55,241 nucleotides of DNA from positions 1 to 55,241 of the forward strand of contig JBGVIL010000030.1 in assembly GCA_045123185.1 (NCBI GenBank), written 5' to 3'. The notes below the pieces were generated by a model. The model ran no database searches, was not told where the DNA came from, and saw only the letters and a list, made by a program, of their open reading frames with translations. This stretch comes from UBA1231 sp045123185. Its GTDB lineage: Bacteria; Bacillota_I; Bacilli_A; ML615J-28; CAG-313. Positions within the stretch are counted from its first letter, which is position 1. Each line of letters opens with the position of its first letter. A program made the position numbers and the translations under genes. This document shows, one piece after another, positions 26,299 to 36,700 of this stretch.

Positions 26299-27024
26299 TT
26301 ATTTCATATTTTGATAAGCATCTTCATCAATGATTACAGTTACATCTTGGTGATTATGTAAGATACTAGCTGGGAAACTTTCAGTGATTGGACCTTTTAA
26401 TAGTTTTTCAACTGTTTCTTTTTTACTTGCACCACTAATTAACATAACAATTGATTTAGCTTGCATAATGTTTTTAATACCCATAGTCATTGCATGAGTT
26501 GGAACTTCATCAATGCTATTGAAGAAACGTTTGTTGTCTTGACGAGTTTTGTCTGTTAATTCAACAATAAATGTTTCTTGTTCAAATGATGTACCAGGTT
26601 CATTAAATGCAATATGACCGTTTGAACCAATACCAAGAAGTTGAATATCGATTTCTACACTATGTAAAGCTTCATTGTAGTCAGCACATTGCTTAGCGAT
26701 ATTTTCACCTCTTGCACTTGGGATATGAACATTTTCTTCTTTAATATCTACATGGTTAAATAGATTGTCATGCATGAAATAATAATAGCTTTGTGGGTGA
26801 TTAATATCAATTCCACAGTATTCATCTAAGTTATAAGTTTTAACATCTTTGAATGAAATTTCACCATTATTATATGCTTTAATTAATTCTTTATAAGTTC
26901 CTACAGGACTACCACCAGTAGCAAGACCTAAGATTGAATTTGGTTTATTTTTAAGTTGTTCAATAAAAATCTCAGCAGCCTTTTTACTCATTTCATCGTA
27001 GTTTTTTACAACAATTACTTTCAT
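26299..27024 (-). CDS. nagB: Glucosamine-6-phosphate deaminase
   Basis: 241 residues. It converts glucosamine-6-phosphate to fructose-6-phosphate and ammonia. Motifs: LGLATGGSPVGTYKELI (sugar-phosphate loop), YNLDEYCGID, the LGIGSNGHIAFNEPGTSF active-site segment and a C-terminal KGPITESFPASIL. It belongs to the short, non-allosteric Gram-positive type. AGGAGGAG precedes the ATG. Last gene of the long operon, 12 bases after nagZ, giving the link from amino-sugar import to glycolysis. nagA is not present in the window. Confidence 0.97.
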   Translation of the reverse strand: MKVIVVKNYDEMSKKAAEIFIEQLKNKPNSILGLATGGSPVGTYKELIKAYNNGEISFKDVKTYNLDEYCGIDINHPQSYYYFMHDNLFNHVDIKEENVHIPSARGENIAKQCADYNEALHSVEIDIQLLGIGSNGHIAFNEPGTSFEQETFIVELTDKTRQDNKRFFNSIDEVPTHAMTMGIKNIMQAKSIVMLISGASKKETVEKLLKGPITESFPASILHNHQDVTVIIDEDAYQNMK

Positions 27025-27036
27025 GATTATCTCCTC

Positions 27037-28599
27037 CTATTTAATTGTTACTGGAAGAATTCCCTCTGGTTTAATCTTTCCAGTTAATACTTTTGATAGT
27101 GAAGCAAGACTTAATGGTGTTGCTTCATAACTACATAAATATGCTTGAACATTTGGCAAAACTCTTAAATCATATGGAGTTCTAATTGCACAAACAATTA
27201 ATTTATCTTGATCTAATTTATTAATTAGTTCACTTTGTGTTGGATTAAAACAAGCATTATAACTACAATAAATAATCTTATCATAATTACCAGCAATCTT
27301 TAATAATCCTTCTTGTTCTTCTAAAGTTGGATCAATTGACATATAGTGTCTATCAGTTGGAATATCCATAAAGTCACATAATGACATTAAGTTATTGTTT
27401 TCATCTTCAACTAAAGTAACAACTTTAATTAATGGGAAAACTACTAAAATCTTTTCATCTTTAGTAACTGGATATAATTTTTTAGTATTAACAATTTCTG
27501 TTATACTTTCTTCACTAACTTTTTGAGAGAACATTACTTCTTCTTTATTATTAATTTCATTTTCAATATCACTAAATTGATTAGCCATTTCTCCTGCAGT
27601 AAACATTTCTTTATATTTTAAGATTCTTGTAACTGCTGCATCAATAACTTCAAGTGGAATCTTTCCTTCTTCTGCTAAACGAAGGGCGATGTCAGCAAAT
27701 TCTTTTTGCATTTTAATATCACGTGCACCACACAATAATAAAATATCACAACCAGAATTCATTGAATTATAAACAATTTCTTCTAAACTATAATTACTAA
27801 ATACAGCTTTCATTGTCAAAGAGTCTGTAACTACTAATCCTTCATAGCCAATTTCTTCTCTTAACAATCCATTAATAATTTTCTTAGATAAAGTTGTTGG
27901 GAACTCAGAATCAAATTTAGTAAACATAACATGTGACGCCATGATACCTGGTAAATTTTCTTCTTTAGCCATAATAAATGGTTTAAGTTCCATATTATAT
28001 AAACGATCTTTATCAAAGTCAACTTTAGGTAAACCTAAATGTGAATCTACAGCTGTATCTCCGTGACCAGGGAAATGTTTAATGGAAGTCATAAGTCCTG
28101 CATCTTGATAACCAAGTACTGCTTCTTTTACATATTCACAAACAACTTCTGGTTTTTCTGAGTAACTTCTTACATTGATTACTGGATTTAAAGCATTATT
28201 ATTAATGTCACCAACAGGAGCAAAGTTAAAGTTAAATCCAAGTTTTCTTAAATCTTTTCCCATATTATATGCAAGTTTATAAGCATATTCTGGCTTTTCA
28301 CATGCACTTATTGCCATAGCACCAGGTGATTGTACAACACCTTCTGTAACACGTGCTACCATTCCACCTTCTTGGTCTAACGCAATAAATGGAGGAATTT
28401 TACTATTTTGATAAATTGTTTTATTAAGATCAAATATTTGTTTAGGGTTATTACAATTGTCTTTAAAATAAATAATTAAACCTGCACCAATCTCTTCAAC
28501 TTGCATTTTTAATTCTTCACTATAAGATATTCCACTAAATGCAAGACCAATCATTTGGCCAATTTTTTCTTTTAAAGTTAATTTACTAATATCAATCAT
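27037..28599 (-). CDS. nagZ: GH3 beta-N-acetylglucosaminidase, NagZ-type, cytoplasmic
   Basis: 520 residues. The GH3 barrel carries KHFPGHG at 174-180 with the NagZ-specific Asp185/His187 acid-base dyad (DTAVDSHLGLP) and the nucleophile Asp259 in VVTDSLTM. A C-terminal domain of about 180 residues follows, as in Gram-positive NagZ. It removes GlcNAc from the non-reducing end of muropeptides or GlcNAc-anhMurNAc. There is no signal peptide, so it acts inside, unlike secreted Bacillus NagZ. The ribosome binding site is weak (AAGTAATTAG) and the upstream gene ends 11 bases before. Confidence 0.95.
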   Translation of the reverse strand: MIDISKLTLKEKIGQMIGLAFSGISYSEELKMQVEEIGAGLIIYFKDNCNNPKQIFDLNKTIYQNSKIPPFIALDQEGGMVARVTEGVVQSPGAMAISACEKPEYAYKLAYNMGKDLRKLGFNFNFAPVGDINNNALNPVINVRSYSEKPEVVCEYVKEAVLGYQDAGLMTSIKHFPGHGDTAVDSHLGLPKVDFDKDRLYNMELKPFIMAKEENLPGIMASHVMFTKFDSEFPTTLSKKIINGLLREEIGYEGLVVTDSLTMKAVFSNYSLEEIVYNSMNSGCDILLLCGARDIKMQKEFADIALRLAEEGKIPLEVIDAAVTRILKYKEMFTAGEMANQFSDIENEINNKEEVMFSQKVSEESITEIVNTKKLYPVTKDEKILVVFPLIKVVTLVEDENNNLMSLCDFMDIPTDRHYMSIDPTLEEQEGLLKIAGNYDKIIYCSYNACFNPTQSELINKLDQDKLIVCAIRTPYDLRVLPNVQAYLCSYEATPLSLASLSKVLTGKIKPEGILPVTIK

Positions 28600-28610
28600 A
28601 ATATTACTAA

Positions 28611-30674
28611 TTACTTACGTTTTTTAATAAGTAATAATGTTGCTGCACCTAATAATGGAAGTAATGAAACAAATCCCATTGAACAGTTCATTCCACCACC
28701 ATTATTTGGATTTTGAGGTTTATCCTCAGTTGGTTCTTTTTCACCACATGCGCATTCACCATCTACGAATTCATGTTCATGATCAGGATCTAATTCACCA
28801 CATTCACATTTACCATTAACAAATTCATGTTCATGTGGAGCAACATAATCAGGATCTACTTCACCACATTCACATTTACCATTAACAAATTCGTGTTCAT
28901 GTGGAGCATCCCAATTAGGATCTACTTCACCACATTCACACTTACCATCAACAAAATTATGTTCGTGTACAGGATCATCACTACCTGTTTTAAATGTTTG
29001 AACATTTGTTGAAGAACTTAATGTTTTACCATCTCTTTCGAATGTATATTCAAAATAGTATTCATATTCAGTATTAGGTTTTAAACCTTCAACTAAAATT
29101 TCTTCACCATTATAGTCATATGTTTTTCCATTAAAATGAAGAACTGCAGATTTTAATTCACTTTCAACCATTGGTTTTGATTGACCAAATGTTGCTTTAG
29201 TTGCATAAGCATTTAATACTTCTAAATTACTGTTTTCTACAACCATTAATACAGCATTACCAATAGCTCTTGTATTACCATCAGTAGGTGTATTTAATTC
29301 AACAAATGAACCATCTTTCTTATAGATGATTGATGAAGATCCACCACCATCTAAACAGAATGCATCAACAACACCTTGAGCTTCTAATAATTCAGCAAGT
29401 TCAATTGATGATGGTCCACCTTCACTTGATTTACTAAGTGGTCCTGGACCCATAAAGAAGAATAAACATGTACCATCTTCTTTAAATGCTAAAACAGTTT
29501 TAGGTTTAAATGTATTTAGATAATGATCATTTACACCAACATAAGCAGTTCTCTTACCTTGAAGAATAACTGGTAAAACTGTACCAATAGCTGAGTTAAC
29601 ATTTTCCCAAACACCAGTCATTTCGTATTGAGCAGTAAACTCAACCGCACGAGCTAGACGATCAATTACATTTGAATCTTTAGTAACAATATAACACCAA
29701 CCATCTTCAACTTGACTAATTGTAGTTAAGTTTTGAACTTCAGTGAAACGTCCTTCCATATAATACTTAGTATATTCTAAGTTATATTTCCAACCTGTTA
29801 ATGATTGACCAACAAAGTATTTTGTTTGGAAACCATCAGTTGGCATACTTAAACGGTCAGTTTTTGCTTTCCATACAGTATAACCAGTTACATCAACATC
29901 AAGGTATTCACCTTCCCAGAAAATATTAACTGCATTTTCATTAAGAGATGCTTTTTGTTTATAAGCCCATGCAGTAGTTTTATAATCACCTACTGTGAAT
30001 ACAGCATTTTCAGTAAATGTTGGTAAGTTTTGACCATATTGAGCACTAGTTCCTGCATATGCACCATCTGCAAAACTTACATTACCATTTTGATCATACC
30101 AAGTACCTAAGTGGTAGATATATGATCTATCTTCTAATAAACCTACAACATTGTGATGTGGGTGAGCAATTGTTACAGGTTTGTAAACTTTACCACCATC
30201 AGCAATCCAAGTATTAATTGGTTCAAAAGTTCCTTTGCTGCTAGTTACACCAGCTGAAGTAGTAAAAGGAGCATTTGCGAAGAAGTCACCATTGATAGCT
30301 GCTATTACAGTATATCCTGGATTTTCTTTTTCATAGTTTTTAGCAATATCCATTGTTGTTCCAGCTTTATAACCAACACCATCAGCTGAAGTTAAACCCC
30401 AAGTAACGATTCTAATAGCTGGATTGTTTTGTGCAGTAATTGATACTGCATCCCAATTATAAGTATTACCATTTGTTGGGACACCATGAAGTTTAGATTG
30501 AACATGCATTCTTTCAAGCTCAACGCCATCCCATAAACTTTCATATTGTTTTTCACCAACTAATGTTACACTATCAGTAACATTCGCAGAATTAATTTTA
30601 AATGTTAAAGTACATACAAGGAATAATCCTAATACAACTGAAACAAGCTTTTTTAAAATAGAATGTTTTTTCAT
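28611..30674 (-). CDS. Secreted NAGPA-family phosphodiester glycosidase with His/Cys repeats and C-terminal Cys anchor
   Basis: 687 residues. Signal peptide 1-30. The domain at about 85-490 matches the phosphodiester glycosidase family (PF09992; INGDFF, LAFKEDGTCLFFFMG, FCLDGGGSSSIIY, 'TRAIGNAVLMV'). A fibronectin-III-like segment follows (about 495-565). Four His/Cys repeats (HEHEFVNGKCECG type, about 570-650) come next, then GGGMNCSMG, a hydrophobic stretch and KKRK, with Cys664 23 residues before the end. The family removes GlcNAc from phosphodiester linkages or acts on related wall glycans. AAAGGAA precedes the ATG. It sits next to nagZ and nagB. Confidence 0.88.
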   Translation of the reverse strand: MKKHSILKKLVSVVLGLFLVCTLTFKINSANVTDSVTLVGEKQYESLWDGVELERMHVQSKLHGVPTNGNTYNWDAVSITAQNNPAIRIVTWGLTSADGVGYKAGTTMDIAKNYEKENPGYTVIAAINGDFFANAPFTTSAGVTSSKGTFEPINTWIADGGKVYKPVTIAHPHHNVVGLLEDRSYIYHLGTWYDQNGNVSFADGAYAGTSAQYGQNLPTFTENAVFTVGDYKTTAWAYKQKASLNENAVNIFWEGEYLDVDVTGYTVWKAKTDRLSMPTDGFQTKYFVGQSLTGWKYNLEYTKYYMEGRFTEVQNLTTISQVEDGWCYIVTKDSNVIDRLARAVEFTAQYEMTGVWENVNSAIGTVLPVILQGKRTAYVGVNDHYLNTFKPKTVLAFKEDGTCLFFFMGPGPLSKSSEGGPSSIELAELLEAQGVVDAFCLDGGGSSSIIYKKDGSFVELNTPTDGNTRAIGNAVLMVVENSNLEVLNAYATKATFGQSKPMVESELKSAVLHFNGKTYDYNGEEILVEGLKPNTEYEYYFEYTFERDGKTLSSSTNVQTFKTGSDDPVHEHNFVDGKCECGEVDPNWDAPHEHEFVNGKCECGEVDPDYVAPHEHEFVNGKCECGELDPDHEHEFVDGECACGEKEPTEDKPQNPNNGGGMNCSMGFVSLLPLLGAATLLLIKKRK
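28740..28970 (-). repeat. 66-bp tandem His/Cys repeat in the NAGPA-family gene
   Basis: Four units start near 28740, 28794, 28860 and 28926. The last three are 66 bp (22 codons) apart; the first step is 54 bp because one linker lacks four codons. Each encodes HEHxFVxGxCxCGxxDP or a close form. Confidence 0.9.
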
Positions 30675-30675
30675 T

Positions 30676-31365
30676 TTATTTATTCCTTTCAGAAATTTTT
30701 ACATATTTATTTTTTGTGATTTTGATAATCAAATATATTGTTAAACTAAATGCAATTAAAACAAAATATATACCAATTAAGTAACATAAGACAATTGATA
30801 TAACAACAAATAAAGCTCCAAGTAATGTTAAACCAAGATCTTTAAATGCAAAAATTAAACTTAACTTTACATAATGGAAAATATTTAATCCATCAAAGTA
30901 AATCATAACTAGTGGTAAATGAATTATTCCAATAATCATAATTAAAACTAATGATAAAGATAATCCAAAACCAATTGTATATATAACACCTTCTGTTTGC
31001 ATCTGACTAAAATACGAAATGCTGTTACTAATTAATAATATACAAGCAATTAATAAGACACTTAGAATTGAGGAATTCTTAAAGTGTTTTTTAAAACTTG
31101 AGAAAAACTCTTTAAAAATACCAGTATTTTTTTCAATTTCATATCCTTTTATTACCTCTGCAACTGCCACAACAGATGGCAAGAAGTTTAACGCAGTAGG
31201 TATTAAACATAGTATCTGATAACCATTTTTTAAATTCGGAAATATATTGATGATCAAAAGAAAAATCGAGAATGATACTATGACCAGCAATAAATTTAGA
31301 ATAACTAAACGACATATATAATCAAATACTTGATATGCTTTACTATTCAATATTTTGCTTTTCAT
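30676..31365 (-). CDS. YesL-like (DUF624) membrane protein
   Basis: 229 residues, about five or six membrane segments, same layout as the protein at 19085-19762 (FDYICRLVILNLLLVIVS at the N-terminus and HLPLVMIYFDG mid-protein). It is inside the sugar ABC operon after the second permease pair, one base before the NAGPA-family gene. It is probably an accessory protein of carbohydrate ABC systems; no mechanism is established. GAGG lies before the ATG. Confidence 0.85.
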   Translation of the reverse strand: MKSKILNSKAYQVFDYICRLVILNLLLVIVSFSIFLLIINIFPNLKNGYQILCLIPTALNFLPSVVAVAEVIKGYEIEKNTGIFKEFFSSFKKHFKNSSILSVLLIACILLISNSISYFSQMQTEGVIYTIGFGLSLSLVLIMIIGIIHLPLVMIYFDGLNIFHYVKLSLIFAFKDLGLTLLGALFVVISIVLCYLIGIYFVLIAFSLTIYLIIKITKNKYVKISERNK

Positions 31366-31395
31366 AATTCATCCTCGATTAATTTTTAGTATTGA

Positions 31396-32445
31396 CTAAC
31401 CAACAATACCAGTTCTTTCAATACCTTCAACAAATAATTTTTGTACGAATAGATAACCCACTAATAGTGGAAGCATCATCAAGAAACCAGCGGTGTTCGC
31501 AATCAACGAAATAAACATCGAGTTACCACGGATTTCCGGGTCAACTAATTGTTCTAGTCTATAAATTTTCATAAAGTTTGGAAGTCTTTCAGCTGTATTT
31601 AAAAGCTTCATTGTTAATAATGGGAAGTCATTAGTTGAAAGTTCTAATAGACTTGTGTAGTATACATCGTTCCATTGCCATACGAATGAGAACAACATAA
31701 CTGTTACCATTACACCACGTGCATTCGGAAGCATAATACTCCAGAATGTTCTAAATACACCTGCTCCATCGATTTCTGCTGATTCTTCAAGTTCGATAGG
31801 CACTCCTCTAAAGAACTGTCTAAACAAGAAAATGAAGATAGCATTATTAATACCTTGTCCAGTAAAGGCCATAATATATAAAACATATCTTGAACCAGAA
31901 AGGACAATACCTTTACCACCATTGAATAATCCAATGATTCCTAAAATATCAAAGTTAGAGAAGTAAAGCATTCTTGATACCGCAACGGCTTGTGGCGGAA
32001 TGATGAATGTCGCAAGTAATAATAAGAAAATAATATTACTACCTTTGAATTTTAATCTCGCTAAAGCATAACCAGCAAGTACAGAACATGTTACTTGTCC
32101 AAGCATTACTACTAATGATACACGGAAGTTGTTAAATAATGATTTCAAGTAATCAAGTAGTTTAAACGCAATTTGGAAGTTTAAGATTGACCATGTTTCT
32201 GGAATCCAAATAACAGCTTTATTTTGAATATCAGCTGGGTGTCTAAGAGCTAATGAAATTTGTTGGAAAATTGGGAATATAATAACGAATGATAAACCGA
32301 TAAGAATAACGAATCTCATAAGTGAAGATAATTTATCGGCAACTTTTTGCGTTCTTACAGCCTTCTTAACAGGATTACGTAAATCCCTTAAGATTTGTTC
32401 GTATTTTAATTTAGCTTTTGATGGCGTTTTAGTTTCGTTCATCAT
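31396..32445 (-). CDS. Carbohydrate ABC transporter permease (MalG type)
   Basis: 349 residues with six membrane helices and the EAA loop ESAEIDGAGVFRTFWSIMLP, which contacts the ATPase. CUT1 MalG/LacG type by size and by the C-terminal VEGIERTGIVG ending. It pairs with the permease encoded upstream, overlapping it by 17 bp. No ATP-binding subunit is in the operon, so a shared MsmK-like ATPase elsewhere is expected. Confidence 0.93.
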   Translation of the reverse strand: MMNETKTPSKAKLKYEQILRDLRNPVKKAVRTQKVADKLSSLMRFVILIGLSFVIIFPIFQQISLALRHPADIQNKAVIWIPETWSILNFQIAFKLLDYLKSLFNNFRVSLVVMLGQVTCSVLAGYALARLKFKGSNIIFLLLLATFIIPPQAVAVSRMLYFSNFDILGIIGLFNGGKGIVLSGSRYVLYIMAFTGQGINNAIFIFLFRQFFRGVPIELEESAEIDGAGVFRTFWSIMLPNARGVMVTVMLFSFVWQWNDVYYTSLLELSTNDFPLLTMKLLNTAERLPNFMKIYRLEQLVDPEIRGNSMFISLIANTAGFLMMLPLLVGYLFVQKLFVEGIERTGIVG

Positions 32446-33712
32446 GATAGAACACCACCTTCTTTAAAATTAGTAATGCAATTCCTAAAATTAATAATGA
32501 TAATAAGATATAACACCATGAAACAGCTGCATGGATACCATAATTATAGTTCTTACATAATGTTTCGATGTAGAAGCTTAAATCACTTCTTAGGAATGAG
32601 TCAACGATTGTATAAACTACAACTGTTAAAATCATTGGAGAAACCATTGGTAATGTGATTTTCCAGAATGATTCATACTTCGTAGCACCTTCAATTTTCG
32701 CAGCTTCATATAAGTGGCCTGGAACAGATTGAATAGCGGCTAAGAAGATCAAGATTTGAACTCCGGCATAAGAAATTGTACTATAAATAGTTGATGTAAT
32801 ATCACTTAAGAATGTTACAATTTTTGCAGGAATACCTATCTGAGTAAAGAATGCTTTCATGTCAAAGATTTGACTTAGGGCATTTTGTCCGATTGAGTTA
32901 AGTACAGAGTCAATCGCAGCAGTTGAGTCTGTTGCAACTGTGATTGCTTCTGAGTTTAAGATAACTGGAAGGAAGAAAATTGCTCTTGCAACAGCTCTAC
33001 CTCTGAAGTTACCATTTAACATAACAGCGATTAATAAACTGAATATTGTAATAACAACTGCATCAAGGATTGTTTGGAATCCAGTTTCAGTTAAAGCTTG
33101 GATGAAACTAATTTTTTCATCACTACCGAAGTCTGCTCCACGAGCAGAGAACATTAATTCAGTAAATGCATAACGATAGTTTCCAAAGAAATCAGTCTTT
33201 AACGCATTTCCAACTTCAGTGATTGGTAAGTTTTGTAATGAACCAGCTTGAGATGGATTAATAAATTTACCAAAGAATACATGAACACCATTACTTGATA
33301 CAACTCCACTGAATGAGTAAATCAAAGACATAATCATTGGGTATAAATAGAAAATTAAGAACCCAAGCATTACTGGTGTTAAGAACAAAATCGCAACAAA
33401 TAATTTTTGTCCTTTACTTGACCATTTGTCATAACATTTACGTTTAAATAATACAAATGGATAACCTAAATAATAGAAGAATAAACCAATGTATTTAAAG
33501 ATTTTCTTAATTACTTGACCTACTTTATTATTGTTTAGGAAATTTGAAATTTTGTTAAGTAAGTTTCTGAATCCTCTAGAAACTTTTTCTTTTAATTTTG
33601 CGAAGCCTTTAACTTCTTTTTCCTCTTTATTAATATCCATTAATTTATGAACAGATTCTTCTTCAGTACTTTCAACGGCTTCAACTTCTTCAATTAGATC
33701 TTTTTCTTCCAT
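32429..33712 (-). CDS. Carbohydrate ABC transporter permease (MalF type) with N-terminal extension
   Basis: 427 residues. An acidic then basic N-terminal extension (about 1-105) containing an extra hydrophobic stretch (IGLFFYYLGYPFVLF) precedes the core. The six-helix core begins at KLFVAILFLTPVMLGF. EAA loop: AAKIEGATKYESFWKITLP. A roughly 75-residue extracytoplasmic loop lies between TM1 and TM2, as in MalF-like subunits. AAGGAGG precedes the ATG. Confidence 0.92.
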   Translation of the reverse strand: MEEKDLIEEVEAVESTEEESVHKLMDINKEEKEVKGFAKLKEKVSRGFRNLLNKISNFLNNNKVGQVIKKIFKYIGLFFYYLGYPFVLFKRKCYDKWSSKGQKLFVAILFLTPVMLGFLIFYLYPMIMSLIYSFSGVVSSNGVHVFFGKFINPSQAGSLQNLPITEVGNALKTDFFGNYRYAFTELMFSARGADFGSDEKISFIQALTETGFQTILDAVVITIFSLLIAVMLNGNFRGRAVARAIFFLPVILNSEAITVATDSTAAIDSVLNSIGQNALSQIFDMKAFFTQIGIPAKIVTFLSDITSTIYSTISYAGVQILIFLAAIQSVPGHLYEAAKIEGATKYESFWKITLPMVSPMILTVVVYTIVDSFLRSDLSFYIETLCKNYNYGIHAAVSWCYILLSLLILGIALLILKKVVFYHDERN

Positions 33713-33713
33713 C

Positions 33714-36700
33714 TTAAGCTACCTCCTTATCTGTTGCACAACTCCATGGGTTAATCTTACCTGAAGTTGTTTTGTTAATGAATGGTTTGTACTCTGTATT
33801 TTCAACATCGATAATAGTTAAATTAGTATTTGCTAAATCAATTTCCATATCAGAGTAATTTAAGTATACTGAGAATTCATCATCAGTAACTAATGCTTTA
33901 CATGAATCTTTAACTTTATAAGTTACTTTAAATACTGAAGTATTACCATTAACGATTTCATGTGATGCTAAATAGTATTTATGTAATTCTAATGAATCCA
34001 TAACTGTTAATAATGATCTAACTTCTCTTTCCCAGTCACTATATTGTGTATAGTAATAATAGTTGTAATCAGTTTGAATTAATTCATCTGAACTATCATA
34101 ACTGAATGTGAAATCAATGTTAGAACCAGTTTCTAAAATCTTCATAATGTGATTATTTAATCCTTTTTCGTCATTAGCATTTACGATTAATCCACTATAA
34201 TCACGGAATCCAGTGAATACTAATTGATAGAATGGAATTGAATAATCGAAGATATCTAATAATGTTGAAGAATATGGTAATTCTACAATGTTATCAGCAT
34301 ATTTAACTGCATATTCATATGGAGCAGTTAATGTAATGTTTTTGATGTTATTTGCTTCAAGTTCGTTGAATACACCGATTTGAGCAATAACTGAATCTTG
34401 TCTAAAGAATTCTTGACGTTTTTCATAGTCACCAACAATCTTAGAACCAAGTTTTTCAAAAGCCATACTTCCTAAAGTTGGATTATTTTTATTGAAGTTT
34501 TCAACTAAATCTTCAACGAATGCATAATAGAACTTAGGTGAAATAGTATAAATAGCTCTTTGTTTTTTATCAAAAATACCACTTGCTAAATCGTAAGGAT
34601 ATTTTTCAGTAAATTCACTAGATATGTCACGAGATGCATATCTAATCTTACCAAATGATTCATCAAATTTATTAACTTCATAGAAGCTTACATTTGGATA
34701 TAATGTTACATCATTTTGTTTGAAATAATCTAACATTGCTTGTAGTTCATCTTTTGAACCAAGTTTCTTTGTAAATTTCATATCGCCGAATGTTTGATTT
34801 ACAAGACCAGATTTTTGCCATCCAAGATATTGAACATTAATCTTGTTAGCACCCCAATCTTTTAATTGTTTTGTAATTTCAACGGCTTGTCCATAAGTAG
34901 TTAATGTGTCATGACCATCATAAACAATTCCAAGGAAGTTTGTTGTATAGTCATATAAACCTAAGTATTCAGCATTAACAACAGTTTCATTTGTTTCATC
35001 TTTAGTATTATTATCTAAGATGTCACCGATTAACATTTCTTGATATCTCTTAGCGATATCAGAATAAGTTAATCCACCTTCATTGATTAATGAATATTCT
35101 ACAGTAAAGTCAGTTAATACGTTTGCTTGAGTAACTGAAGTTACAGGAGTTGCGTAATAACCAGTACCGATTGTTACTTCTTGTGATTCGCGGTATGTTG
35201 CAGCAAAGAATGCTTTATTATAAGAATCACTTGCAGAACTTACAGCAGCATTTAATACCATTTGTGGAGCACCTTTAGTTGCTCTTGCAATAATACTACT
35301 TGCTGTTAAATTACCCATTGCATCAGCACCAAAACTAATTCCGTCATATGATAATGCATACATTGGTAATAATACTTCTTCAGCATGTGTTTGTTTAACT
35401 TGTTCAACAAATGCTAAGTCAGTTGTATAAACACGTTTTGAGTAAGAAAGTTTACCATTATTAAAGTTAACAAGGCCACCACTTCCATCAGGAATTACAA
35501 TGTATCCATTTGTTTCTTGAAGTTTTGTAATATTTGTTTCATAACGAGTTGGCATACCATTTTCATTTACTGCTTTAATTTCAGCATAGTCATCACTGAT
35601 AGCAGAGAAATATGGTAAAATTTCGATTTTATAAATAGGGTATTTAACCTTATTTGATTTTGGATCAATAGCTTCTTTTAAAGAATTATTGATGATAGTT
35701 GCGCTGAATCCATCTTCAGTTAATGTGTATTGAACACAAGCTTTAAATGATGGACGGTCATCAACAACTTCAACACTAAATTGTTGTTGGTCAGCAGCTA
35801 AATCTTCTTCTGTATAGAATAATTTTTTAATTAATGTTTGTTTTAATAATTGTCTAACTCTTGAAGTTAAACCTTCAGCGCTATATGAACCATCATATAC
35901 ATAATGGTCAATACCAAATGATGTTGATTGTTCATTTGCTTTATCAATGAAATTGTAAGAATCAGCAAAATATACTGAGTCAGGTCTTACTAAGTTTGCT
36001 TTTGCAAATTCGTGATTACCATTTTGAACATATTCATATTCAAGTCTCCACATTAATAAGCAGAAGCGACGTTTGTCATTTAGACTTAAGTCTTTAAATA
36101 ATTCTGGTAAATTAGTTAAGTTAACTAATTCAGCAGATTCTGGTTTTGTAACATTATAACCTTTCATAAATTTGAAAGCTTCAGGTCCGATATAAGCAGT
36201 ACGTCCTGGATAATCGTTAAGTGTTGCAAAATAGTTACGAATGTATTTTACATTATAGTGTGCATTAAAGTAATCTTGAGCTTGTTTTTCAGTATACTTA
36301 GCAACCTCAGCTCTAAATGCTGCTAAATTTGCTTGATTACGTTTAATTAATTCTTGATATCTTTCACTTGAAATATATTTTGGATAATCTGAATATTTAT
36401 CACCTTTTTGTTCAAAAGTGTAATAAACTTGTAATGTACCATTTTCTTGATCAAAACGATAACTAAATGTTTGATCTACATATGCTGGAGTTTGTTCGTC
36501 ACCTTGGTTATCATTAATTGAATATTCAAATGCATTATAAGGTAGAGTTGCTCCATTTGGTGTGTAGTAATAAAGAATAAGTGGACTCTTTTGGTTAGTT
36601 AATGTTGAACCAACGTTTTGAGTATGTAGAGTATTTTGAGGATTTGAATACCATTCATTAACTTCTACGTTATTTTCTACACGTACAATTTTAAATTGTG

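Noticed and set aside
28637..29012. His/Phe-rich plus-strand frames opposite the His/Cys repeats
   Set aside because: They mirror the tandem repeat of the NAGPA-family gene and have no ribosome binding site.
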